Numbered from the stretch's first letter, positions 9,035 to 18,138 are shown. The stretch: 64,000 nt of DNA from Portibacter lacus (GCF_021533215.1 NZ_JAJNKA010000003.1:62001-126000); one strand, 5' to 3'. Notes: generated from the sequence alone by a model not told the origin. A program made the numbers and translations.

Positions 9035-10525
9035 ATGAAATCACTACATAAATTTTTGACCGGAGGAATTACCTTCATCATCCTACTATCTATCTTCGGA
9101 TTTAATGAACTTAAGTCCACAGAAGAGCAAGTCACGAAGAAACCCAATATCTTATTCTGTATTGCAGATGACTGGGGCTGGCCACATGCGGGAATCTATG
9201 GCGATGAAATAGTAAAGACTCCAACTTTCGATCAACTTGCACGGGAAGGAGTTGTCTTCGACCATGCCTATGTTTCCAGTCCTTCATGTACACCTAGCCG
9301 AGGAGCTATTCTGACAGGTCAATACCACTGGAGATTAGAAGAAGGCGCGAATCTATGGTCAACGCTCGACATTGATATTCCAGTATATCCACTATTATTA
9401 GAAGATGCTGGCTACCATGTTGGTCACTGGCGGAAATGCTGGGGTCCTGGAAATCTAAAAGCTGGAGGGTACATCGACGCTAATCCTGGAGGCAAGAATT
9501 ACCCTAAGGGATTTGATCAATTCTTAGAAGCAAGAAAGGATGGTGAACCGTTTTCTTTTTGGTTAGGTGCGTCTGATCCACATCGAGGATATGATGAAGG
9601 CAGCGGCAAAAGATCTGGAATGGATATCGATAAAATTAAAGTCCCAGGATTCTATCCTGACGAAGAAATCATTCGCTCTGATATTGCCGACTATTATTTC
9701 GAAGTACAACGATTTGATAATGATGTCGCAAAAGCAATTCAAAAACTGGAAGAAATAGGCGAATTAGAGAACACTATTATTGTGATGACAGGCGACCACG
9801 GAATGCCTTTCCCAAGGTGCAAAAGTAACCTTTATGACATGGGCGTCCGTGTCCCATTGGTCATTCGATGGGGCGATAAGGTCAAAGGAGACAGACGAGT
9901 GAAAGACTTTGTTTCTTTAACAGACTTAGCAGCAACTTTTCTCGATGCAGCAGATGTTGAAATACCACAAGAAATGACTGGAAAATCTTTATTGCCGATA
10001 CTTACTTCCGATAAAGAAGGCTGGATCGAAACAGAACGTCAGCAAGTTATATTCGGAAAAGAACGTCACGTTCCAGCTCAACTTGCACCATCCATCGTAG
10101 GTTATCCAAGTAGAGGAATTCGAACAGATGAATTCTTATATATTCGAAATTTCCATCCTGAGCGCTGGCCTGTAGGAGTTCCTGAAGGTGCATCTCACCC
10201 CAGCTCCATTTTTTCTGATAGTGACAATGGACCAACGAAAACATTTTTAATAGAAAATGCGGAAAATCCTGAATACAAGCCATACTACGAATGGAGTTTT
10301 GGTAAGCGACCAGGAGAAGAGTTGTACCTTATAACTTCAGATCCAGATCAACTTAATAATCTAGCTTCCATAGAAACATTTGCTAAAGTCAAGAAAGATT
10401 TGTCAGATAAATTACACACTCTATTAGTGGAATCTGATGATCCACGTGCTGTCGGTGGTGGCGAAAAATTTGACGAATATCCATATCGTTCTTCCTATAA
10501 GCTGAACGACGGCGTGAAGAAATAA
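9035..10525 (+). CDS. Secreted sulfatase, Cys-type (heparan N-sulfatase-like)
   Basis: 496 residues. An N-terminal signal or anchor (about residues 8-24) is followed by P-N-I-L-F-C-I-A-D-D-W, the first metal-binding strand. The catalytic signature C-T-P-S-R (bp 9288-9302) provides the Cys that is converted to formylglycine by the sulfatase-modifying enzyme (not in this window). The second metal site G-D-H-G is near residue 253. The C-terminal R-G-I-R-T-D-E-F-L-Y-I-R-N and N-L-A segments fit the S1_8-like group that includes N-sulfoglucosamine sulfohydrolases; this subfamily call is tentative. It would hydrolyse sulfate esters or sulfamates of sulfated polysaccharides in the periplasm. It begins a tandem pair with the next sulfatase, 62 bp away. 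Confidence 0.9.
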   Translation: MKSLHKFLTGGITFIILLSIFGFNELKSTEEQVTKKPNILFCIADDWGWPHAGIYGDEIVKTPTFDQLAREGVVFDHAYVSSPSCTPSRGAILTGQYHWRLEEGANLWSTLDIDIPVYPLLLEDAGYHVGHWRKCWGPGNLKAGGYIDANPGGKNYPKGFDQFLEARKDGEPFSFWLGASDPHRGYDEGSGKRSGMDIDKIKVPGFYPDEEIIRSDIADYYFEVQRFDNDVAKAIQKLEEIGELENTIIVMTGDHGMPFPRCKSNLYDMGVRVPLVIRWGDKVKGDRRVKDFVSLTDLAATFLDAADVEIPQEMTGKSLLPILTSDKEGWIETERQQVIFGKERHVPAQLAPSIVGYPSRGIRTDEFLYIRNFHPERWPVGVPEGASHPSSIFSDSDNGPTKTFLIENAENPEYKPYYEWSFGKRPGEELYLITSDPDQLNNLASIETFAKVKKDLSDKLHTLLVESDDPRAVGGGEKFDEYPYRSSYKLNDGVKK

Positions 10526-10587
10526 TAGATGTATTCATGAAATTCTCAACTACTGACTTAGCAAACATTGACCATTAAAAATAAAAA

Positions 10588-11982
10588 ATGCGGTACTTAA
10601 TTTTCTTACTAATCTTAACCGTTTCATGCACGAAGGAAGACAAAAAACCTAACATAGTTTTCGTTTTTGCAGACCAATGGCGGGCGCAATCCCTGGGCTA
10701 TGCAGGCAACCCAGATGTCCTTACACCTAATCTGGACCAGCTGGCTAAAGAAGGAGTGAATTTCACCAATGCTATTTCTACAAGTCCAGTCTGTACGCCT
10801 TATAGAGCCATGTTACTTTCAGGTTTATATCCGCTGAAAAACGGAATGTTCATGAATGATGTAACGCTTAATCCAGAATCGAACAGTATTGCAAAAATTT
10901 TAAAAAAGGAAGGATATAATACAGGATACATTGGGAAGTGGCATCTAGATGGAAATGGTCGGTCTGCTCATATTCCAGAGGAGAGAAGACAAGGTTTTGA
11001 TTATTGGAAGGTCTTAGAATGCTCTCATCGATACAACAATTCAAATTATTGGGGTAATGATGACCAACTGCATTCTTGGGAAGGTTACGATGCAGAAGCT
11101 CAGACGAAAGATGCTATAGCTTATATCGAGGAGCAGTCGAAAGGTGAAAATCCATTTTGCTTGATGCTTTCTTGGGGTCCGCCTCATGCTCCGTATCAAA
11201 CAGCACCTCAGGAATTTCAAGACTTATATGCGGATGCAGATATTCAGCTAAGACCTAATGTGCCAGTTGAAATGAGCGAGAAAACAAAAGCCCATTTGAA
11301 AGGATATTACGCACATTGCACTGCCCTAGATACCTACATCAAGCAATTGCAAGACGCTATAAAACTAGCTAACATCGAAGACAATACCATTTTTGTTTTC
11401 ACTTCAGATCATGGAGACCTGATCAATAGTCACGGAGAAACGAAAAAGCAACGGATTTATGAGGAATCCGCTAAGGTTCCCTTTATCGTGAAATATCCAG
11501 AGCTACTCGGAAAGGAAGGAAAATCAAGTGATTTCTTGTTGAATACATTAGATATTATGCCTACCCTTCTGGGCATGTCGGGTAATCCCATTCCTGCAGA
11601 TTTGGATGGTGAAAACATCACTGATATTATGCTTGGAAAGAAACCCGATCATCGAGAAGCTGCTTTGGTCGCTTGCATTCAACCTTTCGGACAATGGTCT
11701 AAGAAACGAGGTGGAAGAGAATTTAGAGGCATAATAACTAAGCAGTATACTTTTGCGAAAGATTTAGCGGGAGATTGGTTGCTTTATGACAATATCAAAG
11801 ATCCATTTCAGCTGAACAATCTGGTAGGCACCGAAGCGTATAAATCAATTTCTTCAGAATTAGAAATCCTACTCATGAAAAAACTGGAAACCCTGGACGA
11901 TGAATTCTTTCCTGGAACATATTACACCAGTAAGTGGAATCATCATATTGATGAAACAGGCACGGTTCCTTATGTGAATTAG
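10588..11982 (+). CDS. Sulfatase lipoprotein with variant C-T-P-Y-R signature
   Basis: 464 residues beginning with a lipoprotein signal peptide (lipobox L-T-V-S-C near residue 14), so it is probably anchored at the outer membrane or in the periplasm. Metal-binding P-N-I-V-F-V-F-A-D-Q-W starts the domain. The signature at about bp 10789-10803 is C-T-P-Y-R; most Cys-type sulfatases have Ser at the fourth position, while Tyr is seen in some bacterial subfamilies. A second metal site S-D-H-G-D and an I-G-K-W-H segment are present. It differs clearly from the upstream sulfatase and is probably specific for another position of the same glycan. It should need formylglycine activation. The pair reads as a small polysaccharide-desulfation operon. 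Confidence 0.88.
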   Translation: MRYLIFLLILTVSCTKEDKKPNIVFVFADQWRAQSLGYAGNPDVLTPNLDQLAKEGVNFTNAISTSPVCTPYRAMLLSGLYPLKNGMFMNDVTLNPESNSIAKILKKEGYNTGYIGKWHLDGNGRSAHIPEERRQGFDYWKVLECSHRYNNSNYWGNDDQLHSWEGYDAEAQTKDAIAYIEEQSKGENPFCLMLSWGPPHAPYQTAPQEFQDLYADADIQLRPNVPVEMSEKTKAHLKGYYAHCTALDTYIKQLQDAIKLANIEDNTIFVFTSDHGDLINSHGETKKQRIYEESAKVPFIVKYPELLGKEGKSSDFLLNTLDIMPTLLGMSGNPIPADLDGENITDIMLGKKPDHREAALVACIQPFGQWSKKRGGREFRGIITKQYTFAKDLAGDWLLYDNIKDPFQLNNLVGTEAYKSISSELEILLMKKLETLDDEFFPGTYYTSKWNHHIDETGTVPYVN

Positions 11983-12065
11983 TTCGAGGATTTCTTTTTA
12001 GGTCAATGTTAGAAGGGTGGACTTAGAATAGTATTCACTTAATATTAGGAATCTATTGCTTGTAA

Positions 12066-12407
12066 TTACTCAATCTCCAAACAAGCTATCTTTGCGTAAT
12101 CTGGATGACTAATGAAGTCTTTAATATCTAGATAGTGTTCGATTAATATTTTGGCGATATTGTTTGTAGATGTATTTCCTGTTCTTATCCAAATGATTTT
12201 CGGAGGATGCCCAAACAAGTTAGCAAGTTCATAAAAGTCGGCATCAAAAGTCACGATCGTATAATGATTCGATTGACAATAATTTCTAATCTCCTTATCT
12301 TGTTTTCCATTCAAATCTACTGTTGATGTATGAATTGATTTAGGAAATAAATTCTCAATCTTTTTAAGAATCCGATAAGAAATATTTTGATCGAAGAAGA
12401 GTTTCAA
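12066..12407 (-). CDS. DUF5615 PIN-like toxin candidate
   Basis: 113 residues starting M-K-L-F-F-D-Q-N-I-S, the typical opening of DUF5615 with a conserved Asp-Gln/Glu-Asn pair, followed by D-K-E-I in the next helix and T-F-D-A-D-F near residue 68, where Asp residues of the PIN-like active site lie. The family is predicted to be an RNase-type toxin. The gene overlaps the upstream DUF433 antitoxin by 4 bp, the standard arrangement for this toxin-antitoxin type. The convergent sulfatase ends 83 bp away. Confidence 0.85.
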   Translation of the reverse strand: MKLFFDQNISYRILKKIENLFPKSIHTSTVDLNGKQDKEIRNYCQSNHYTIVTFDADFYELANLFGHPPKIIWIRTGNTSTNNIAKILIEHYLDIKDFISHPDYAKIACLEIE

Positions 12408-12628
12408 GATGCTACTCTTATATTATGCTCTTTATCAGCAGCATACAATAAACAAGATTGAACTGCTTCTTTTTTCAGTTCAGGATAATCATTCAGGATA
12501 TCATCAATTGACATTTCGTTAGCTAACCAATTTAGAACATCATAAACACTTATTCTTGTTCCCTTTATGATCGGTTTACCAAAACGAATGCTTGGATCTA
12601 TCTCAATATAATCTCTGTAGTTTACCAT
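12404..12628 (-). CDS. DUF433 antitoxin candidate
   Basis: 74 residues with the DUF433 core: I-R-F-G-K-P-I-I-K-G-T-R-I-S-V-Y-D-V-L near residue 14, a helix-turn-helix-like region, and D-I-L-N-D-Y-P-E-L after it. It precedes the DUF5615 gene by a 4-bp overlap, so the pair is co-translated; together they form a VapBC-type toxin-antitoxin module. The DNA-binding half probably represses the operon. A near-match -7 element (TATCTTTA) lies a short way upstream, but I cannot place its -33. Confidence 0.85.
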   Translation of the reverse strand: MVNYRDYIEIDPSIRFGKPIIKGTRISVYDVLNWLANEMSIDDILNDYPELKKEAVQSCLLYAADKEHNIRVAS

Positions 12629-12692
12629 ACTTTCAATTATTTATATAAAGATAATTATTTTTCATACGAGAGTTCTTCTTTTTAAGTACAAC

Positions 12693-14126
12693 TTAAGTTT
12701 TTCCCTCACCCACCTTCGTTAATTCATTGATCATTCCATTAAAAACAATCCCGTGAAAGGGTAACACCGCATACCAATAAAGCCGTCCTGGAATTCCATG
12801 CGGTCGGAAAGTCGCCGTTTGTATCACCTTGTTGTTCTTAATCTTAAACTCTAGCCAAGCCTCACCTGGTAATTTCATTTCCGCAAACAATAACAATCTG
12901 CCTTCTGACTTATTCGCATATAGAACCCTCCAAAAATCCAGAGCATCTCCAGATTCTAAAGTAGTTGGATTACTTCGTCCTCTTCTAAGTCCTACTCCTC
13001 CGAATAACTTGTCTATAAACCCGCGGAGCTTCCACAATATGTTCGCATAATACCAGCCATTCGAACCACCTATGTTCCATATTTTATCGACAACTTCCTT
13101 CTTAGCAACTATCTCTCGTTCTTTTACATCTTTGAAACACCCAAAGGACGGAACATCTATAAAGTCAGAAATATTGAATTGCTTAACACCACTTACTTGG
13201 GAATCCTTCCAACTTGAAACAATCTGATTACTATCTATCTTTGTGAAAGCACGTTTCAGCGCAGTCCTATAATCTTCAGGTTCTACATTAAGGATATCAT
13301 TGATTTTAGTATCTCTACAAACAACTTCGATTTTCATGCTGGCAACTAAGGACTTCGCAAGATTATAGGAAGTAGAAGTTACAAAGTAAAGCCAGTATGA
13401 AGATAGCCTCGGTGTCATCACCGGAACGGTATATATTCTCCGAGACAGCTTTCTGAACTTGGCAAATTCAAGTAACATTTCCTTGTACGTTAGCACGTCT
13501 GGACCACCGATATCGTAATTCTGGTCATATACCTTTTCATTCAGCAATGATTTCTCTAAAAAGGTAAGCACATCTCTAATGCCTATTGGTTGACACTTCG
13601 TATTCAGCCACTTAGGTGCAATCATGATCGGTAGTTTCTCCACTAAATCTCTTATAATTTCGAACGAAGCACTACCCGAACCAATAATAATCCCTGCTCT
13701 TAAAGTAGACAAACTAAAACTGCCATCTGACAATATATTCTCAACATTTTTCCGAGATTTCAGATGTTTCGAAAGACTGTCTTCATTGACTATCCCACTT
13801 AAGTAGATCACTTGCTTTAGCGCCGTCGAATCGATTGCATCTCTGAAGTTCTTTGCAGATTCCTCTTCCAGTTTCACATATTCGTTAGAACTAGACATAG
13901 AGTGAATAAGATAATAAGCCGCATCGATATCATTCGGAATGTTACTCAATGACGCTTTATCTAGAAAATCTACTTGAATTATATCAATGAATGGAAGAAC
14001 AGATTCTGGTGGACTAAATCGATTAATATCTCGAACACAACAGATGACATGGTGACCATTTTGCACCAAAACAGGTAACAATCTTTTTCCAATATATCCA
14101 GTCGCTCCTGTTAATAGTATTCTCAT
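12693..14126 (-). CDS. SDR-family NAD(P)-binding protein with DUF2867 C-terminal domain
   Basis: 477 residues. The N-terminus is a Rossmann fold (M-R-I-L-L-T-G-A-T-G-Y-I-G, the G-x-x-G-x-x-G nucleotide site) of the atypical short-chain dehydrogenase type used by NmrA-like and complex I-type proteins; Y-L-I-H-S-M near residue 92 is a family feature. The C-terminal 140 residues match DUF2867 with G-R-L-Y-W-Y near the end. Such fusions are common and their substrate unknown. An isolated ATG start opens directly into the nucleotide-binding motif. It sits 66 bp from the antitoxin gene on the same strand. Confidence 0.82.
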   Translation of the reverse strand: MRILLTGATGYIGKRLLPVLVQNGHHVICCVRDINRFSPPESVLPFIDIIQVDFLDKASLSNIPNDIDAAYYLIHSMSSSNEYVKLEEESAKNFRDAIDSTALKQVIYLSGIVNEDSLSKHLKSRKNVENILSDGSFSLSTLRAGIIIGSGSASFEIIRDLVEKLPIMIAPKWLNTKCQPIGIRDVLTFLEKSLLNEKVYDQNYDIGGPDVLTYKEMLLEFAKFRKLSRRIYTVPVMTPRLSSYWLYFVTSTSYNLAKSLVASMKIEVVCRDTKINDILNVEPEDYRTALKRAFTKIDSNQIVSSWKDSQVSGVKQFNISDFIDVPSFGCFKDVKEREIVAKKEVVDKIWNIGGSNGWYYANILWKLRGFIDKLFGGVGLRRGRSNPTTLESGDALDFWRVLYANKSEGRLLLFAEMKLPGEAWLEFKIKNNKVIQTATFRPHGIPGRLYWYAVLPFHGIVFNGMINELTKVGEGKT

Positions 14127-14226
14127 TCAATCATAATTACCCAAGTGAACTTATTCAGCTTATACGTCCTCATAACATGATTGCTTCCGATTATGTTCAG
14201 GGCCTTCCAGATGTCTCAAAACTAAA

Positions 14227-14267
14227 AAATCCTAGAATCAAGCAGTAGTTACTTGAATCTAGGATTT
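14227..14267 (-). terminator. Intrinsic terminator after the 14304-14792 gene
   Basis: Inverted repeat: AAATCCTAGAATCAAG at 14227-14242 and its near-complement at 14252-14267 (one mismatch, nine-base loop). On the minus strand the stem is followed by a run of T residues (14220s), so it is oriented to end the leftward gene that stops at 14304. Confidence 0.7.
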
Positions 14268-14303
14268 ATATTTTAATCTATTTTCTACGTCTTAACCTAA
14301 TGG

Positions 14304-14792
14304 CTAAGCAGGAATTTCAGGCCAGTTGATCGTGTCTTCATCTTCGAAAACTGGACTCCATTGAATTTCAGATAATAGGTTATCATCAAACCAAAAACTG
14401 ATTTCTGAACATTCTGAACTAATCAATTTTTGACTAGGGCCATCACTATTCGATAAATCTTCATACGCAAGATCCGTGAAATCCCATCCGACTAACTTGG
14501 ATTTTATATCCTCAATATCCTTGTACATAATTTCCTCATCATTCAAGGTATAAAACTCCGCATTGATCGATATCGTATATAATTTCCAGTCTTCCTCCTC
14601 AGAGAAACTTAACGATAATTCGAAATCATCATAATGCCATATTTCTATACTATCTAATTCTTCTTCTGAAAAAGTCTGCATTTCAGTTTCATCAGGTGTT
14701 CCCAGAACGGCTTTTACCTGATCCTTATTCATTCCGAAGATTAAATCACCAAGTCCTATTCCTGGCTTTATGTCTTTAATATTTTCTTTCAT
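14304..14792 (-). CDS. Hypothetical protein with SmpA/BamE-like motif
   Basis: About 162 acidic residues with no signal peptide. The only motif is G-M-N-K-D-Q-V-K-A-V-L-G-T-P-D near residue 20, a pattern shared with the SmpA/OmlA (BamE-like) fold, where a helix leads into a Gly-x-Pro turn; a role in outer-membrane assembly is not implied since there is no export signal. I prefer the second ATG at 14792 because the base run before it is A-rich; the first possible start is 14810. The gene stands alone, ending at a hairpin terminator. Role unknown. Confidence 0.55.
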   Translation of the reverse strand: MKENIKDIKPGIGLGDLIFGMNKDQVKAVLGTPDETEMQTFSEEELDSIEIWHYDDFELSLSFSEEEDWKLYTISINAEFYTLNDEEIMYKDIEDIKSKLVGWDFTDLAYEDLSNSDGPSQKLISSECSEISFWFDDNLLSEIQWSPVFEDEDTINWPEIPA

Positions 14793-14938
14793 TTGTTTTA
14801 TTATTCTCATTCATTCAATGATGCAAAGCTACTCCTTTTTATGCAGCACAACACCTACATTATGACTTATGATCAAAATTTATGATTAAATTCTAAATCT
14901 CCTAGAATTAATAGCTTGATTCCTAATCAAATGAAGAA

Positions 14939-15118
14939 TTAACTAAATAGCTGATCTGCTTCCAGGTTCTTTGAAACCTCTTTTAGATTACGCTTATATA
15001 TTTCATAGTGAAAACCTTTCTGAAGCATTTTGTAGTCTAATAGTACACCGTAATAACCACATTCATTTTGCTGTCCAAACATATAGTGGCTCTGCTTTCG
15101 ATTTCTGCTCATCATCAT
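14939..15118 (-). CDS. Possible small protein of 59 residues
   Basis: An open frame with three successive ATG codons (15116-15118, 15113-15115, 15110-15112) and TAA at 14939. The product is basic, hydrophilic and aromatic-rich, with Y-M-F-G-Q-Q-N-E-C-G-Y-Y-G near the centre and a helical C-terminus (L-K-E-V-S-K-N-L-E). Composition is more gene-like than a random frame, and it fills an otherwise empty 425-bp gap between divergent genes. No family is recognised; it could be a small unknown gene or a fragment. Confidence 0.42.
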   Translation of the reverse strand: MMMSRNRKQSHYMFGQQNECGYYGVLLDYKMLQKGFHYEIYKRNLKEVSKNLEADQLFS

Positions 15119-15208
15119 AATTCCGATTTATTCTTTCTTTATAAAAGTTGATACTTAAATCGTAGCGTATATTTATCTATAACCTAGTTACCCATCATAA
15201 AAACAAAC

Positions 15209-15239
15209 TTGACAGTTATGGAATAATTTTGTATATTTG
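15209..15239 (+). promoter_or_regulatory. Bacteroidota-type promoter of the GNAT/HTH operon
   Basis: A TTGACA at 15209-15214 and TATATTTG at 15232-15239, separated by 17 bp, match the Bacteroidota consensus (TTG at -33, TAnnTTTG at -7). Transcription should begin near 15246. This excludes the TTG at 15237, which lies inside the -7 element, as the translation start. Confidence 0.72.
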
Positions 15240-15257
15240 TTATACATAATTGACAAG

Positions 15258-15731
15258 TTGAAGATATTTAATAAAAAAGCAAACCTCAAGATAGAATGTC
15301 AAATTACGCCAATTAAAAGGGACTTTGTACCTAAAAAGAAAGATGGCTGGGCATTTAATTGGCAAAAAGTCTATCGGGAAAGACCCGAAACGTTATTTAT
15401 GATGATTGAAATTCAATCAAAAAAAATACACGGTGTTATTCAATTGATTGAAGATGACGGAATGCTAATAATGGAATTAATAGAGCTAGCACCATTTAAC
15501 ATTGGATCGAAAAAGGAAAATGAACATGTAGCTGGTTGTATGATTGCTTTTGGATGTAAAGAATCAATAAAATTACAAAATGCTTATAAAGGCTATCTAA
15601 CTTTCATATCTAAAACAAGTTTAATAGAGCTTTATACAACTAAATATTACGCAACTCAAACAATTGGAACGAGAATGTACATTGACCCAATTTCAGGTGA
15701 AAAGTTAATTAAAAAATATTTACAAGAATGA
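15258..15731 (+). CDS. GNAT-like acetyltransferase, candidate toxin of a GNAT/HTH toxin-antitoxin pair
   Basis: About 157 residues from a TTG at 15258 (M-K-I-F-N-K-K). The only earlier in-frame start, at 15237, overlaps the promoter. The C-terminal half resembles a GNAT fold: E-L-A-P-F-N-I-G as a beta-4/5 region, G-C-M-I-A-F-G-C-K as the acetyl-CoA-facing helix, G-Y-L-T-F-I-S-K-T-S-L-I-E-L-Y as a core strand and helix, and R-M-Y-I-D near the end. I do not see the canonical R/Q-x-x-G-x-G/A loop, so the call is structural and tentative. It overlaps the HTH gene by 4 bp (ATGA), the gene order of many toxin-antitoxin operons. Toxin activity is an inference. Confidence 0.5.
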   Translation: MKIFNKKANLKIECQITPIKRDFVPKKKDGWAFNWQKVYRERPETLFMMIEIQSKKIHGVIQLIEDDGMLIMELIELAPFNIGSKKENEHVAGCMIAFGCKESIKLQNAYKGYLTFISKTSLIELYTTKYYATQTIGTRMYIDPISGEKLIKKYLQE

Positions 15732-16207
15732 ATAATGATAAAGATATTTTAAGCAAATTGACAAACGGAATATTGACAGAACCAATGGATATTGGGACAA
15801 AAGAATATGAAGATTTCAAACTCCTTATCCGCAGTAAAGTAGCTGAAACACCAAAAGCTGAGAGGGTGAAAATTTCATTGCTAGGATTAAAATACCAAAT
15901 GGAAGATTACCTTAGATTTAATTCCAATCCAATTCCTGTAGGTAACTTCATAAAGAAATTCATTAAACTAATAGAGATTAAGCAAATAGATTTCGCAAAC
16001 TATCTTGAAATAAGGCCGTCAAATCTGAGTAAAATCCTAAATGGTGAAAGAAGATTAAGTATTGAATTAGCTCTTATTCTTGAAAAATTATCAAATATTG
16101 ATGCAGAATTATGGCTTAGAATTCAAAATCAAAATGAGATACACAGTATACAAATATCAAATCCCAAAAGAATGAATAAATATAGATTGAAAGAGCTTAT
16201 AAAATAA
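15728..16207 (+). CDS. HigA-like XRE-family HTH protein, candidate antitoxin
   Basis: 159 residues. A C-terminal helix-turn-helix (about residues 78-128) reads F-A-N-Y-L-E-I-R-P-S-N-L-S-K-I-L-N-G-E-R-R-L-S, the pattern of XRE/HigA proteins. The first 75 residues, rich in Lys and Glu, are a likely partner-binding region (S-L-L-G-L-K-Y-Q-M-E-D-Y). Translational coupling with the upstream gene (4-bp overlap) and a single strong promoter support a two-gene toxin-antitoxin operon in which this protein represses transcription. The 231 bp downstream (16208-16438) hold no gene, only a weak hairpin near 16245 and a T-rich stretch. Confidence 0.7.
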   Translation: MNNDKDILSKLTNGILTEPMDIGTKEYEDFKLLIRSKVAETPKAERVKISLLGLKYQMEDYLRFNSNPIPVGNFIKKFIKLIEIKQIDFANYLEIRPSNLSKILNGERRLSIELALILEKLSNIDAELWLRIQNQNEIHSIQISNPKRMNKYRLKELIK

Positions 16208-16438
16208 TGGTACGATGGGTAACAGGCCGAGATCATAGAAGACTTCCTTCGGTCGTCAGAAGGATTCAGCTAATCCGTTTTAAAATTGAAAATGATTTAT
16301 TACTTAGACATTTCTATTTATGAAATCCTTCGCAGCAGGTCTTCTTTTTTTTCTATGTCAATGTTTTAACCTCTTTTTACATTTGAAGCACTTAAAACAA
16401 TAACCGTTTCAACAGGAAAAAGAGATCAGTCCAACATT

Positions 16439-17485
16439 CTAAGCTACTTCCTTCTTGAAGTACTTTTTACGTAGCCAAAAAGAAACCTTCACGAGCAGAA
16501 TTAATGCAGGAACTTCCACCAAAGGACCAATTACACCAGCAAATGCCTGCCCTGAATTCAGCCCGAAAACCGCAATCGCAACCGCAATTGCTAATTCAAA
16601 ATTATTCCCCGCCGCCGTAAATGCCACCGATGCAGTTTTGTCATATTCTGCACCCATTGCTTTAGTGAAGAAAAAGCCAATAATGAACATCAGCGTAAAA
16701 TAGATCAGCAAGGGAATGGCAATGATTACGACATCCATCGGAATTTCTACTATCAATTCTCCTTTCAAAGAAAACATCACCACTATGGTAAACAATAATG
16801 CGATTAATGTAATCGGTGAAATCTTAGGGATAAATACATTTGTATACCATTCCTCACCCTTCCATTTAACTAGAATCAACCTACTCAATATGCCCATCAC
16901 GAATGGAATACCTAGGTAAATCGCTACACTTTCGGCAATCGTAGCTACCGATATATCCACAATAGCGCCTTCGAATCCGAAATAAGGCGGCAGCACTGTA
17001 ATAAAAATCCACGCATAAAAACTATAGGCAAAGACTTGGAAAATACTATTCAAAGCAACTAGTCCTGCACCATATTCCACACTCCCTTCCGCCAAGTCAT
17101 TCCACACAAGGACCATAGCAATACATCTTGCAAGTCCTATTAATATAAGTCCAACCATATATTCCGGATAATTCCTCAAAAAAGTAATGGCAAGAACAAA
17201 CATCAAAACGGGACCGATAACCCAATTCAGAATCAAGGAGATCGACAAGATTTTTGTGTTTCTAAATACTTTCGGCAAGAGCGCATAATTTACCTTTGCC
17301 AATGGCGGATACATCATCAATATTAACCCAATTGCTATGGGAATATTAGTCGTTCCACTGCTGAAAGAATTGATAATCTCTGGAAAGGAAGGCACAAAAT
17401 AACCGATTCCCACTCCTATTGCCATCGCGACAAATATCCATAGCGTAAGGTTTCTATCAAGAAAACTTAATTTTTTATTCGTCAT
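16439..17485 (-). CDS. arsB: Arsenite efflux permease, ACR3 family
   Basis: 348 residues with ten hydrophobic segments and the length of ACR3/ArsB permeases of the bile acid:sodium symporter superfamily. Family marks: the conserved Cys in [13 protein letters not shown] near residue 120, and the [13 protein letters not shown] segment near residue 293. It exports arsenite from the cytoplasm. It is the last gene of arsR-arsC-arsB, two bases after arsC. No arsA-type ATPase is present, so export would be driven by membrane potential. Downstream, 231 bp separate it from the convergent HTH gene. Confidence 0.92.
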   Translation of the reverse strand: MTNKKLSFLDRNLTLWIFVAMAIGVGIGYFVPSFPEIINSFSSGTTNIPIAIGLILMMYPPLAKVNYALLPKVFRNTKILSISLILNWVIGPVLMFVLAITFLRNYPEYMVGLILIGLARCIAMVLVWNDLAEGSVEYGAGLVALNSIFQVFAYSFYAWIFITVLPPYFGFEGAIVDISVATIAESVAIYLGIPFVMGILSRLILVKWKGEEWYTNVFIPKISPITLIALLFTIVVMFSLKGELIVEIPMDVVIIAIPLLIYFTLMFIIGFFFTKAMGAEYDKTASVAFTAAGNNFELAIAVAIAVFGLNSGQAFAGVIGPLVEVPALILLVKVSFWLRKKYFKKEVA

Positions 17486-17487
17486 AT

Positions 17488-18120
17488 CTAAGCACTGATT
17501 TGGGAGAAAACGTAAAATAATTCATTGGCAATTTGCAAACTTCTTTCGCGGTACTTTTCAGCTTGTAATGGCGTATTATCAAAAGCTTTCGGGTCGTCAT
17601 ATGTAATCGGAATACGCTTTTCCGCACCGCTAATAAATGGACAACCTTCATCCGCTTGAGAACATGTCATCACTGCTGCAAAGGCTGATTTCGGGTTAAA
17701 AGCATCATCTAATTTCTTCGAAAATGCAATTACAGGATGTTCGTTTTCAGCATACTTGATACTATATACAGGGTTCGTATTAGAAGAAATTGCATTGATC
17801 TTAAATCCAGCATTTTGCAATGTTTCTGCAACCATCGGAAACAATGCTGTCGCCTCAGTGCCGCCTGAATAACAAAAAACTTGGGGTATTGTAAAATAGT
17901 AAGCCATTGTTTGCGCCCAAACTTGGGAAAGATGACTTCTTCTTGAATTGTGCGTGCAAATAAAGTTGATCCTAATTTCCTGACGATTCGCAACCTTTAA
18001 TTGAATAAAATCAGCTAATGGCTGTAAGATCGCCATTCGCTCTGCAGAAATAGAATTGATTCTTAGCTTCCCAATTAATGCTTCTAATTCAGGGAAAAGG
18101 TCTGTTTGTATTAATGGCAT
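17488..18120 (-). CDS. arsC: Arsenate reductase-like low-molecular-weight phosphatase
   Basis: 210 residues. The active-site P-loop [10 protein letters not shown] near residue 50 matches the C-x5-R of low-molecular-weight tyrosine phosphatases and thioredoxin-type ArsC. Further Cys residues ([10 protein letters not shown] near residue 150) fit the redox relay of the reductase. Bacteroidota carry this longer form in ars operons. It would reduce arsenate to arsenite, which the downstream permease exports. It lies 18 bp after arsR. Confidence 0.85.
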   Translation of the reverse strand: MPLIQTDLFPELEALIGKLRINSISAERMAILQPLADFIQLKVANRQEIRINFICTHNSRRSHLSQVWAQTMAYYFTIPQVFCYSGGTEATALFPMVAETLQNAGFKINAISSNTNPVYSIKYAENEHPVIAFSKKLDDAFNPKSAFAAVMTCSQADEGCPFISGAEKRIPITYDDPKAFDNTPLQAEKYRERSLQIANELFYVFSQISA

Positions 18121-18138
18121 ATTTTTTTACTTAATTTT

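Noticed and set aside
15237-15257. TTG at 15237 as start of the GNAT-like gene
   Set aside because: It lies within the perfect -7 promoter element, so it would not be in the transcript.
16245-16270. Terminator after the HTH gene
   Set aside because: The six-base stem near 16245 is weak and not followed by a T-run; the T-rich stretch at 16340 pairs only with distant bases.
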